Assembly: GCF_030542965.1 (NCBI RefSeq)
Contig: NZ_JAUAOA010000008.1
Coordinates: forward strand, 1 to 64,000
DNA length: 64,000 nt
Direction: 5' to 3'
DNA from: Azotosporobacter soli
GTDB lineage: Bacteria > Bacillota > Negativicutes > SG130
Under the pieces are notes generated by a model that was given only the letters and a program-made list of their open reading frames with translations, made no database searches and had not been told where the DNA came from. The position numbers and the translations under genes were made by a program. How positions within the stretch are numbered: position 1 is the first letter of the stretch; every line of letters starts with the position of its first letter. This document shows positions 42,218-50,324 of the stretch, piece after piece.

Positions 42218-43066
42218 ATGGGCGTGATTATTGCTGGAGCATTACTGCCGCACCCGCCGATTATGGTACCGGAAATTGGGCAGGAGGATGTTGAAAAAGT
42301 TCGCAAAACAGTCAATGCCGCACGCCAGGTGGCAACGTACATCAACAAGTATAAACCGGATACGATCATCATTATCTCGCCGCATGGGCCGATGTTTCGC
42401 AATGCCGTAGGAATTTCACGCATACCGGCGCTGTGCGGAAACTTTAGCCGCTTTGGCGCGCCTGAAACGGCGTTGGAATTTGCCAATGATTGCAAACTTG
42501 CGCTGCGCATCGGCGGACAATGCGAGAAAAAAGGGATTCCGGTGGTCAATATCGATGAAGAGTCGGCACAGCGTTATCGTCTTTCGGTTGAGCTTGATCA
42601 TGGCGCGTTGGTGCCGCTCTACTATTTGCGTGATGCCGGCTTTAAAGGCGAAATCGTCTATTTATCAGTAGGCATGCTCGAGTATCGGCAAATGGAAATG
42701 TTTGGGGTAGCGGTTCAGGAAGCGGTACGTCTTAGCGTCAAGCGGGTTGTCGTTGTTGCCTCCGGTGATTTGTCGCATCGCCTCGACGCGGGTGCGCCAA
42801 ATGGTTACAGCCCGCGCGGCAAAGAATTTGACGAGCTTGTTTTGACGGCTGTGCGTGATAACAGTCTTCATTTGCTGCATCGCCTGTCGCCGGAATTAGT
42901 TGAAGAGGCGGGGCAATGCGGGTTGCGGCCGATCTTCTTTTTGCTGGGCGCGCTGGCGGGGATTAAAACAAAAGTCGAGTTGCTCTCTTACGAAGCGCCT
43001 TTTGGCGTCGGCTACGCGGTGGCGATTTACAAACCGTTTCTTGACGCGAAGGGAGGCGCCGTATGA
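42218..43066 (+). CDS. amrB: AmmeMemoRadiSam system protein B (Memo-like)
   Basis: 282 residues, Memo family, related in fold to class III (LigB-type) extradiol dioxygenases. Candidate metal ligands sit where expected: H12 in LLPHPPIMVPEIG, H56 in IIISPHGPMF, and D184/H187 in ASGDLSHRL. Human MEMO1 is a redox or metal-linked homologue; the bacterial reaction is not established as far as I know. ATG 42218 follows AAAGGA at 10 bases; earlier in-frame starts from 42155 lie upstream of it. The stop overlaps the next gene as ATGA. Confidence 0.85.
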   Translation: MGVIIAGALLPHPPIMVPEIGQEDVEKVRKTVNAARQVATYINKYKPDTIIIISPHGPMFRNAVGISRIPALCGNFSRFGAPETALEFANDCKLALRIGGQCEKKGIPVVNIDEESAQRYRLSVELDHGALVPLYYLRDAGFKGEIVYLSVGMLEYRQMEMFGVAVQEAVRLSVKRVVVVASGDLSHRLDAGAPNGYSPRGKEFDELVLTAVRDNSLHLLHRLSPELVEEAGQCGLRPIFFLLGALAGIKTKVELLSYEAPFGVGYAVAIYKPFLDAKGGAV

Positions 43067-43581
43067 ATAAAACGCATAGTACAGCAGTAGAATTAGCCTG
43101 GGCGGCGCTGCGCAGCCATTTGCACGTTGCTGAAATGCCGGAGCTTCCGGAACGGTTGCCGGAGGAGTTGGCCGGGCGCGCGGGCGTATTTGTTTCTTTG
43201 AAAAAGCAGGGACGTCTGCGCGGTTGCATCGGAACGTTTGAACCGACGCAAACGGACGTTGCGCATGAGATCATCCGCAATGCGGTAATGGCGGCGACGC
43301 AGGATCCGCGCTTTCCCAAGGTGGAGGAAGCGGAATTGCCGGAACTCGAGATTTCGGTCGATGTGCTGACGCCGCCGGAAGAGATTGCGGCTGAGAATCA
43401 GCTTGATCCGGCGCGCTATGGCTTGATTTTAAAAAGCGGCTGGCGCAAGGGGTTGCTCTTGCCGCAGCTTGAGGGCGTCAATACGGTGGAAGAACAAATT
43501 GCGATTGTCCGGCAAAAAGCGGGCATTGTGCCTGGTGAAGCGGTCACGATGTACCGCTTTACCGTCGTTCGCTATACCTGA
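43063..43581 (+). CDS. amrA: AmmeMemoRadiSam system protein A (AMMECR1)
   Basis: 172 residues, AMMECR1 domain. The invariant motif LRGCIGT is at residues 52-58 with C55. Further conserved blocks are DPRFPKVEEAELPELEISVDVL (split by the family between sheet and helix) and GLILKSGWRKGLLLPQ. The molecular function is unknown in all organisms I know of; the human gene is linked to a developmental syndrome. Co-translated with protein B through a 4-base ATGA overlap, which suggests that the two products work together. Confidence 0.88.
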   Translation: MNKTHSTAVELAWAALRSHLHVAEMPELPERLPEELAGRAGVFVSLKKQGRLRGCIGTFEPTQTDVAHEIIRNAVMAATQDPRFPKVEEAELPELEISVDVLTPPEEIAAENQLDPARYGLILKSGWRKGLLLPQLEGVNTVEEQIAIVRQKAGIVPGEAVTMYRFTVVRYT

Positions 43582-43600
43582 GTTGGGGAGGGGGAAAGAC

Positions 43601-44593
43601 ATGCGGGAAGCGCTATATTATGAAGCAGGTCATGACGGGGCTGTAGGCTGTCGGCTATGCCCGAAAGGCTGTGAAATAAAAGCGGCGCAGAGCGGCGCTT
43701 GCCGGGTTCGACGCAATGACGGCGGCCGATTGTACAGCTTGAATTATGGACAATGTTCGGCCTGTGCGCTTGACCCGCTGGAAAAGAAGCCCCTGTATCA
43801 CTTTTCTCCAGGACAAAAGGTATTGTCGCTTGGCACGTTCGGTTGCAATATGAGTTGTCGCTATTGCCAGAATTGGACGTTATCGCAGCAGGAACCGGCA
43901 ACGAAGTATCTATCGCCGCAGGACGCCGTTGCGTTGGCGTTGCGCTACCGTGAGAGGGGCAACATTGGCTTGGCTTACACCTATTCGGAGCCGACCGTTT
44001 GGTATGAGTATGTATGGGATACGGCGCAGGCAGCCAGAGAAGAGGGCTTGAAGAATGTTGTCGTGACCAATGGCTTCATCAACCAAGAACCTTTGAAAAG
44101 GTGGCTTGAAGTCATTGATGCGATAAACATTGACGTCAAAGCGTTTAACAAAGAGTTTTATCGGAAAATATGCGGCGCGGAATTAACGCCGGTGCTAAAG
44201 TGCGTGGAGATGGCCGCTCGGCGTTGCCATGTTGAAATAACGACACTGCTGGTACCGGGGCATAACGATGATCTGGCGGAAGTCGAAAGTCTGGCGCGCT
44301 GGCTGGCGGGCATTAATCCGGATATTCCGCTGCATCTGACGCGCTACCATCCGGACTATCAGTTCACTGCGCCAGAGACGCCGCTGAGCATGCTAAGCGC
44401 AGCGCAGGAGGCGGCGCGAACGCATTTGCACTATGTTTATATCGGCAACGTGGCGGGCGAGGAAAAAAACAGCTGTTGTCCGCATTGCGGGGCGGTATTG
44501 TTGGAGCGTTTTGCCGGAGATATGTCTGCTGAAGTGGGGCAGGAATGTCTGCAGTGCGGCGCGAAGATTCAGTTTACAGGACCATACTTGTAG
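43601..44593 (+). CDS. amrS: AmmeMemoRadiSam system radical SAM enzyme
   Basis: 330 residues. The radical SAM cluster motif is CxxxCxxC (C82, C86, C89) in FGCNMSCRYCQNW. An N-terminal cysteine-rich segment has C17, C20, C24 and C34, and a C-terminal zinc-ribbon-like part has C292, C293, C296, C316 and C319, so more metal sites are likely. The body resembles pyruvate formate-lyase activating enzymes, but no glycyl-radical enzyme is nearby. It starts 19 bases after protein A, after GGGGAGGGGG; a reading from 43469 is out of place. Substrate unknown. Confidence 0.9.
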   Translation: MREALYYEAGHDGAVGCRLCPKGCEIKAAQSGACRVRRNDGGRLYSLNYGQCSACALDPLEKKPLYHFSPGQKVLSLGTFGCNMSCRYCQNWTLSQQEPATKYLSPQDAVALALRYRERGNIGLAYTYSEPTVWYEYVWDTAQAAREEGLKNVVVTNGFINQEPLKRWLEVIDAINIDVKAFNKEFYRKICGAELTPVLKCVEMAARRCHVEITTLLVPGHNDDLAEVESLARWLAGINPDIPLHLTRYHPDYQFTAPETPLSMLSAAQEAARTHLHYVYIGNVAGEEKNSCCPHCGAVLLERFAGDMSAEVGQECLQCGAKIQFTGPYL

Positions 44594-44618
44594 AAAGGGG
44601 AAGAAACTTATGAGATTT

Positions 44619-44714
44619 GACACGAAGAAATGAAGACACGAAGCTGTGAAGAAGGGAAGAGTGAATTTTTTTTAGTCTCTTTTTCTTTCTTTTGTAGCTT
44701 CGTGTCTTCGTGTT
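44619..44714. repeat. ACACGAAG-type palindromic repeat, copy C
   Basis: Two nested ACACGAAG arms. The outer CACGAAG at 44621-44627 pairs with CTTCGTG at 44706-44712, and the inner ACACGAAGCT at 44636-44645 with AGCTTCGTGT at 44696-44705. The left arm is purine-rich, the right arm a T- and C-rich run. It fills the gap between the radical SAM gene and the arginine promoter. Confidence 0.7.
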
Positions 44715-44752
44715 GCGATGTTCAAAAGTAAGTTTATGAAAAAAGTTGCAAT

Positions 44753-44778
44753 CATCATTGCATTATTATGCAATGATG
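44753..44778. promoter_or_regulatory. ArgR-box-like operator upstream of argC
   Basis: Perfect 11-bp inverted repeat CATCATTGCAT with ATGCAATGATG around TATT. The core TGCAT-TATT-ATGCA resembles the ArgR/AhrC box (TGAAT-N4-ATTCA) with one change per half. It overlaps the -35 box and spacer of the argC promoter, where binding would repress. No argR gene is in the window. Confidence 0.65.
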
Positions 44779-44787
44779 ATGTATAAT
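44758..44787 (+). promoter_or_regulatory. Promoter of the arginine operon
   Basis: TATAAT at 44782-44787; the best -35 is TTGCAT at 44758-44763 with an 18-bp spacer. Transcription would start about 20 bases before the argC start. Confidence 0.7.
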
Positions 44788-44813
44788 TAAAACAGTGCAA
44801 GGGAGGTATGGAC

Positions 44814-45845
44814 ATGAAGGTCAGTATTATAGGCGCTACCGGTTATGCCGGAGCTGAACTTATCCGTTTGGTTGCCGCCCATCCAGAGGCGGAACTTCTC
44901 CATATTACATCGGAAAGCAGTACCGGGCAGGCTATCGATCAGTTGTATCCGCATTTGCGCGGTCTTGAAACTAAGGTGCTCGGCAGTATGAACCAATTGG
45001 AAGAACTTGCGCAAAGCGATCTGGTCTTCATCGCGCTGCCGCACGGACATGCAATGACCAGCGGCAAAGCGCTGGCTGAAGCAGGCGTCAAGGTCGTCGA
45101 CCTGGGAGCGGATTATCGTTTCAGCGACGAAGCGGTATATGAAGAGTGGTATAAGGTAAAGCATACGCATCCCGCTTCCGGTGCGGTATACGGGCTGACC
45201 GAACTGAATCGCGCCAAGGTTAAGGATGCCAAAATCGTCGGCAATCCGGGCTGTTATACAACGGCTTCGATTCTGGCGCTTGCGCCGCTTGTGAAGGCGG
45301 GACTCGTAGAAACGGACAGTCTGGTCATCGATGCGAAGTCCGGCGTATCCGGCGCGGGACGCGGTTTTAGCATGAACAGTCATTTCACCGAAACCTGGGA
45401 AAATTTTAAGGCGTACAATATTGCCGGACACCGGCATACGCCGGAAATCGAACAGGCGCTGTCGCTGCTGGCGGGGGAAGCATTGACGCTTACGTTCACG
45501 CCGCATCTGGTGCCGATGAGCCGCGGCATACTCAGCACCTGCTATGGAAAATTGAAAAACGGCGTTACGCCGCAGCAAATCACGAACGCATTCGAAGAGA
45601 TGTACGCAGGGGAATATTTTATCCGACTGCTTGGGCTCGGCGGCTATCCGGCGACGAAGAATGTCCGAGGCAGTAATTTCTGCGATATCGGCTGGCATCT
45701 CGACCAGCGTACCGGGCGGGTCGTCGTCGTATCGGCGATCGATAACCTGGTCAAAGGCGCAGCCGGACAAGCGGTGCAAAATATGAACGTTATGTCCGGA
45801 TTCGACGAAAAGGCCGGACTGGAACTCGTACCCTTATATCCTTGA
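44814..45845 (+). CDS. argC: N-acetyl-gamma-glutamyl-phosphate reductase
   Basis: Third step of arginine synthesis: NADPH reduction of N-acetylglutamyl phosphate to the semialdehyde; 343 residues. The nucleotide-binding GATGYAGAEL (8-17) and catalytic C147 in GNPGCYTTA are visible. Two starts exist; ATG 44808 abuts the GGGAGG site, so ATG 44814, 7 bases downstream, is chosen. First gene of argCJBDFGH. Confidence 0.96.
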   Translation: MKVSIIGATGYAGAELIRLVAAHPEAELLHITSESSTGQAIDQLYPHLRGLETKVLGSMNQLEELAQSDLVFIALPHGHAMTSGKALAEAGVKVVDLGADYRFSDEAVYEEWYKVKHTHPASGAVYGLTELNRAKVKDAKIVGNPGCYTTASILALAPLVKAGLVETDSLVIDAKSGVSGAGRGFSMNSHFTETWENFKAYNIAGHRHTPEIEQALSLLAGEALTLTFTPHLVPMSRGILSTCYGKLKNGVTPQQITNAFEEMYAGEYFIRLLGLGGYPATKNVRGSNFCDIGWHLDQRTGRVVVVSAIDNLVKGAAGQAVQNMNVMSGFDEKAGLELVPLYP

Positions 45846-45875
45846 TGAAATCGAGTGAATGATGGAGGAATGAAG

Positions 45876-47075
45876 ATGCAAATTGAAGATATGAAAATCC
45901 CGCAAGGGTTTTACGGCGGCGGTGTGAAAGCGGGCATTAAGAAAAGCGGCAAGGAAGATGTTGCTGTACTCTACAGTAAAGTTCCGGCGAACGGTGCGGC
46001 TGTGTTCACGACGAATACGATGGCGGCGGCTCCGGTCGTTGTTTCCCGCAGAGTCGTACAAAACGGTAAAGTACAGGCCATCGTGGTGAATTCGGGTTGT
46101 GCCAATGCCTGCACCGGCGTGCAGGGGCAAGTGGATGCGCAGGCAATGGCGCATCAGACGGCAGGGCTCCTTAATGTAGCGCAGGATGAAGTTATTGTGG
46201 CATCGACCGGTGTGATCGGAGTGCCGCTCCCGATGGGCAAAATTAGCGCCGGCATCAAAAGCGCGGTCGAGAAAAGTAGCGCTGACGGGTTTGAAGACGT
46301 CAAGCTGGCGATGATGACGACCGATACGTTCCCCAAGACCTGCAGCGTCGACTTCACGCTGGGCGGCAAACCGGTACGGATTGCCGGGTTGGCAAAAGGA
46401 TCGGGCATGATTCATCCCAATATGGCGACGATGCTCTGCTTTATCATGACGGATGCCGACATTGAGGCAGACGTTTTGCAAACGGCGCTCAAACATGCGG
46501 TTGATCAGTCGTTTCACCGCATTACGGTAGACGGCGACAGCAGTACGAACGATATGGTCGCGGTTCTGGCCAATGCTCTGGCAGGAAACGCTGCGATTAC
46601 GAAAGCTGCGGGCGAAGATTACGGCGCCTTTTTAAAAGCGCTGACTGCCGTATGCATCCACTTGGCAAAACTGGTGGCGCGCGACGGCGAAGGAGCGACC
46701 AAGTTTCTTGAAATCACCGTTCAGGGTGCAACGAGTGAAGCGGATGCACACAAGGCGGCGATGGCAATTGCCAAATCACCGCTCGTCAAGACCGCGTTCT
46801 TCGGACAGGATCCCAACTGGGGGCGCATTCTCTGCGCAGTCGGTTATTCCGAAGCGGCGGCCGATCCGGAAAAAGTGTCGCTGACGATCGGCGGACTGCC
46901 GGTTGTCAAAGAAGGACAGGGCGTCGCCGATCAAACGGGCGCACTGAAAGACGTGATGGCTGAACATGACATCAATGTGGTGGTTGACTTAGGAGTGGGC
47001 AGTGAGGCGGCTACCGTCTGGACCTGCGATTTCTCTTATGAATATGTGAAAATCAACGGTGAATATCATACCTAA
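45876..47075 (+). CDS. argJ: Ornithine acetyltransferase / glutamate N-acetyltransferase
   Basis: Transfers the acetyl group from N-acetylornithine to glutamate, closing the acetyl cycle; 399 residues. A precursor that cleaves itself before the catalytic threonine, T185, in GMIHPNMATMLC. Whether it is also able to use acetyl-CoA (bifunctional) cannot be told, but no argA or argE is in the cluster. ATG 45876, 8 bases after GGAGG, is preferred over ATG 45870. Confidence 0.96.
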   Translation: MQIEDMKIPQGFYGGGVKAGIKKSGKEDVAVLYSKVPANGAAVFTTNTMAAAPVVVSRRVVQNGKVQAIVVNSGCANACTGVQGQVDAQAMAHQTAGLLNVAQDEVIVASTGVIGVPLPMGKISAGIKSAVEKSSADGFEDVKLAMMTTDTFPKTCSVDFTLGGKPVRIAGLAKGSGMIHPNMATMLCFIMTDADIEADVLQTALKHAVDQSFHRITVDGDSSTNDMVAVLANALAGNAAITKAAGEDYGAFLKALTAVCIHLAKLVARDGEGATKFLEITVQGATSEADAHKAAMAIAKSPLVKTAFFGQDPNWGRILCAVGYSEAAADPEKVSLTIGGLPVVKEGQGVADQTGALKDVMAEHDINVVVDLGVGSEAATVWTCDFSYEYVKINGEYHT

Positions 47076-47091
47076 AGGAGAGGATGCGGAT

Positions 47092-47979
47092 ATGATGACG
47101 AATCCAGTCAACAAAGCGCAAGTGTTAATTGAGACGTTGCCGTACATTCAAAAATTTGCCGGTAAGACCGTAGTGATAAAATATGGCGGCAATGCGATGG
47201 TCAGCGAAGAATTGAAACACAGCGTGATTCAGGATATCATCCTGATGCAGTGCCTGGGCATGAAACCGGTTGTCGTGCATGGCGGCGGGCCGGAAATCAC
47301 CGGCTATTTGAAAAAGCTGGGCAAAGAAACCGAGTTTGTCAGCGGTTTGCGTGTCACCGACGCCGAAACGATGAATGTCGCAGAAATGGTGCTGGTCGGC
47401 AAGCTGAACAGCGAAATCGTCCGTCTTTTCAACCAAAACGGCGCCAAGGCGGTGGGATTGAGCGGCAAGGACGGCAGCCTGATTCAGGCGCGCAAACATT
47501 TGGCCGAGGTGCATGAAAACGGCAAGGTCAGCAAAGTAGATATCGGCTTTGTCGGTGACGTGGCCAATGTGCAAACCGAACTGATCGGTCATCTGCTTGA
47601 CAAAGGATATATCCCGGTCATTGCGCCGGTTGGAGAGGGCGACGACTACGCCAGCTACAACATCAACGCCGATTACGTCGCAGGCGAGATCGCCGGTGCG
47701 TTGAAGGCGGAGAAATTGCTGCTCTTGACCGACGTCGAAGGCATCTATACCGATTATCAGGACAAGTCGAGCTTTATCTCGACGCTGACGGTCGGACAGG
47801 CGAAAAAAATGATCGCAGGCGGTTCGATCGCCGGCGGCATGATTCCGAAAGTCGAAGCCTGCCTGCGGGCGCTCTCCGGCGGCGCGAAAAAGACGCACAT
47901 CATTGACGGCCGCCAATCCCACTCTCTGCTGCTCGAAGTCTTCACGACAGAGGGCATCGGCACCGAAGTGGTCGGGTAA
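47092..47979 (+). CDS. argB: N-acetylglutamate kinase
   Basis: Second step of the pathway: phosphorylates N-acetylglutamate; 295 residues, amino-acid kinase fold. It has VVIKYGGNAM (about 28-37), HGGGPEITGYLKKLG (substrate loop) and GMIPKVEACLRAL. In species with an acetyl cycle it is often the arginine-inhibited step, in forms with an N-terminal helix; residues 1-20 here could be such a helix. The start ATG 47092 follows AAAGGAGAGG. Confidence 0.96.
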   Translation: MMTNPVNKAQVLIETLPYIQKFAGKTVVIKYGGNAMVSEELKHSVIQDIILMQCLGMKPVVVHGGGPEITGYLKKLGKETEFVSGLRVTDAETMNVAEMVLVGKLNSEIVRLFNQNGAKAVGLSGKDGSLIQARKHLAEVHENGKVSKVDIGFVGDVANVQTELIGHLLDKGYIPVIAPVGEGDDYASYNINADYVAGEIAGALKAEKLLLLTDVEGIYTDYQDKSSFISTLTVGQAKKMIAGGSIAGGMIPKVEACLRALSGGAKKTHIIDGRQSHSLLLEVFTTEGIGTEVVG

Positions 47980-47994
47980 GAAGGAGGCTGCAAG

Positions 47995-49191
47995 ATGGAT
48001 AAAGCGCAAGTGAAAGAACTCGACAGCCGGCATTATATGCAGGTGTTCGGGCGTTACGATATTGTCCTCAGTCACGGGGAAGGCCCCTATGTGTTTGACA
48101 ACGAGGGCAAACGCTATCTCGATTTTCTGGCCGGCATCGCGGTCAATCTGCTGGGACATGGTCACAGCGGCCTGGTCAAGGCAATCGCCGACCAGGCCGG
48201 AAAAATGATCCATTGTTCCAATCTCTACTACACCGAAGCGCAAGCGCTTTTGGCCAAGCGACTGGCTGCGGCCAGCGGCCTGGAAAGAGTGTTTCTCGCC
48301 AACAGCGGCGCAGAAGCGAACGAGGGTGCGATGAAACTGGCACGCAAGTATGCGGCCAAACAAGGCGGCGAGCGGCGGGAAATCATCACCGCGCAGCATG
48401 GCTTTCACGGCCGGACGTTGGCGACGCTGACCGCGACCGCGCAGCCGAAATACCAGGAAGGCTTTGGGCCTTTGCCCGGCGCATTCAGCTATGTTGCTTA
48501 CGGAGATCTGGCCGCGCTGGAAGCGATGATTTCCGACAAGACCTGTGCGGTCATGCTTGAACCGATTCAAGGCGAAGGCGGCGTCTACGTTCCGGCTGCC
48601 GATTATCTGGAAAAGGTTCGCGCGCTTTGCGACAAACACGGTGCGCTCTTAATCCTTGACGAAATCCAGACTGGCGTAGGACGGACCGGAAAAATGTTCG
48701 CTTATCAGCACAGCGCAATCAAGCCGGACATCGTAACGCTTGCCAAGGGACTGGGCGGCGGCGTGCCGATCGGCGCGGTACTGGCATCGGAAAAAGTCGC
48801 GGCGGCGTTTTCGCCCGGCGACCATGGTTCTACTTTCGGCGGCAATCCGCTGGCCTGCGCGGCAGGCAATGCGGTGCTCGATGCCATGGAACAGGAACAA
48901 CTGCTGGAAAATACGATTGCCGTCGGCGCTTATCTTAGGGAAGCGCTCAAACGCCTGCAAGCAAAATACCCCGCTCTGATCAAAGAAGTACGGGGACAGG
49001 GTTTGATTATCGGGGCGGAACTGACGCAACCGGGACGGGAAATCGTCGAAGCATGCCTCGAGCGGGGCATCATCATCAACTGTACCGCAGGCAACGTATT
49101 GCGGTTCGTACCACCGCTCATCATTAAAGAAAATCATGTGGATGAAGTCATTGCCGTACTGGACGAAGTGCTGGGCACGGTGAAACAATGA
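47995..49191 (+). CDS. argD: Acetylornithine aminotransferase
   Basis: PLP enzyme that makes N-acetylornithine from the semialdehyde and glutamate; 398 residues, class III aminotransferase. The PLP lysine is K251 in LAKGLGGGVPIGA. Other motifs are NSGAEANEGAMKLAR and ILDEIQTGVGRTG. It begins 15 bases after argB with AGAAGGAGG. Confidence 0.96.
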   Translation: MDKAQVKELDSRHYMQVFGRYDIVLSHGEGPYVFDNEGKRYLDFLAGIAVNLLGHGHSGLVKAIADQAGKMIHCSNLYYTEAQALLAKRLAAASGLERVFLANSGAEANEGAMKLARKYAAKQGGERREIITAQHGFHGRTLATLTATAQPKYQEGFGPLPGAFSYVAYGDLAALEAMISDKTCAVMLEPIQGEGGVYVPAADYLEKVRALCDKHGALLILDEIQTGVGRTGKMFAYQHSAIKPDIVTLAKGLGGGVPIGAVLASEKVAAAFSPGDHGSTFGGNPLACAAGNAVLDAMEQEQLLENTIAVGAYLREALKRLQAKYPALIKEVRGQGLIIGAELTQPGREIVEACLERGIIINCTAGNVLRFVPPLIIKENHVDEVIAVLDEVLGTVKQ

Positions 49192-49219
49192 CCGAATCCT
49201 GAAATAGGAGGAACCAGGC

Positions 49220-50155
49220 ATGTGCTTACAAGGACACGATCTGCTATCCATACACCAACTGACGGCTGAACAGGTGGACGCCATCTTTCGCTTGGCGGCT
49301 CGTCTGAAAGACGAACAGAAAAGGGGCATTGCGCATCCGATCCTTAAGGGAAAAACTTTGGGGATGATTTTTCAAAAGGCATCCACGCGGACACGGGTGT
49401 CGTTCGAAGTAGGGATGTGGCAGTTGGGCGGCAGCGCGCTCTTTCTAAGCGCAAACGATCTGCAGATCGGGCGCGGCGAACCGGTGAAAGACACGGCAAG
49501 GGTTTTGGCCCGCTATGTCGACGGCATCATGATCCGGACTTTTTCCCACTCTGAGGTGGAAGAAATGGCCGAATGGTCGTCGGTGCCGGTCATCAATGCC
49601 TTAACCGATCTGTTGCATCCCTGCCAGGCACTGACCGATATTTTCACGGTGTGGGAACAGAAAAAAACGCTCAAAGGGCTGAAGATGGCCTATGTCGGCG
49701 ACGGCAACAACATGGCAAACGCACTTTTGCATGCCTGCGCCAAAGTCGGCATGGACATCGCGATCGCCAGTCCGGCCGCTTATGCGCCGAATGCGGCGAT
49801 TGTTGCCGAAGCGAAGGCCGACGCCGCCGCTTTCGGCAGCAAAGTCGAAATCTTGCAGGATCCGGTCGCAGCCGTAACGGACGCTGACGTATTGTACACC
49901 GACGTCTGGGCCAGCATGGGACAGGAAAGCCAGCAAGCCGCGCGCAAAGCCGTGTTTGCGCCATACCAGCTTAACGGCAAACTGCTTGCCAAAGCGAAGA
50001 AGGACGCGATCGTGCTGCATTGTCTGCCCGCGCATCGCGGCGAAGAGATCACCGATGAGGTGATGGAATGTCCGCAATCGGTCGTCTTCGATCAGGCGGA
50101 AAACCGTCTGCATGTGCAAAAAGCGATCATGGCGCTGACGATGTGCGATAAGTAA
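49220..50155 (+). CDS. argF: Ornithine carbamoyltransferase
   Basis: Makes citrulline from ornithine and carbamoyl phosphate; 311 residues. It has the carbamoyl phosphate motif STRTRVSFE, the HPCQALTD segment and the ornithine-site motif HCLPAHRGEE. Anabolic by context, in the arginine operon. A hairpin-rich repeat follows before argG. Confidence 0.96.
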   Translation: MCLQGHDLLSIHQLTAEQVDAIFRLAARLKDEQKRGIAHPILKGKTLGMIFQKASTRTRVSFEVGMWQLGGSALFLSANDLQIGRGEPVKDTARVLARYVDGIMIRTFSHSEVEEMAEWSSVPVINALTDLLHPCQALTDIFTVWEQKKTLKGLKMAYVGDGNNMANALLHACAKVGMDIAIASPAAYAPNAAIVAEAKADAAAFGSKVEILQDPVAAVTDADVLYTDVWASMGQESQQAARKAVFAPYQLNGKLLAKAKKDAIVLHCLPAHRGEEITDEVMECPQSVVFDQAENRLHVQKAIMALTMCDK

Positions 50156-50170
50156 TCATTTTATGAGAAA

Positions 50171-50280
50171 AATTTGAACCGCGGATTGCTGACGCAATCA
50201 CAGAAATCGTTGCACGATGTAACAGTTTAACCATATATTCGCGTAGCGAATCTGTGGTGCGCAGTACCTGTGTTTCAATG
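50171..50280. repeat. Modular hairpin repeat (CAGAAATCG/CTGTGGT type), copy 2
   Basis: Three hairpins, GATTGC-TGAC-GCAATC, ATCG-TTGCA-CGAT and ATTCGC-GTA-GCGAAT, with linkers TTTGAACC, ACAGAAATCG, GTTTAACC and CTGTGGT shared with the copy at 39344-39497. The stems differ in sequence but keep pairing. Inserted between argF and argG. Confidence 0.65.
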
Positions 50281-50324
50281 AAAATGTAAAAAACAATAAA
50301 TAGTTGTTGAGGGGGATTTTTAAT

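Noticed and set aside
43601-44593. Pyruvate formate-lyase activating enzyme
   Set aside because: The fold is related, but the gene is fused in an operon with AMMECR1 and Memo-like genes and no glycyl-radical enzyme is nearby.
44610-44633. Seven-codon frame after a GGGGAAG site
   Set aside because: Too short, and it lies in the left arm of the ACACGAAG repeat; most likely chance.
47125-48639. Minus-strand open frame of 504 codons over argB and argD
   Set aside because: Antisense shadow of two clear genes; spans their boundary and shows no domain.
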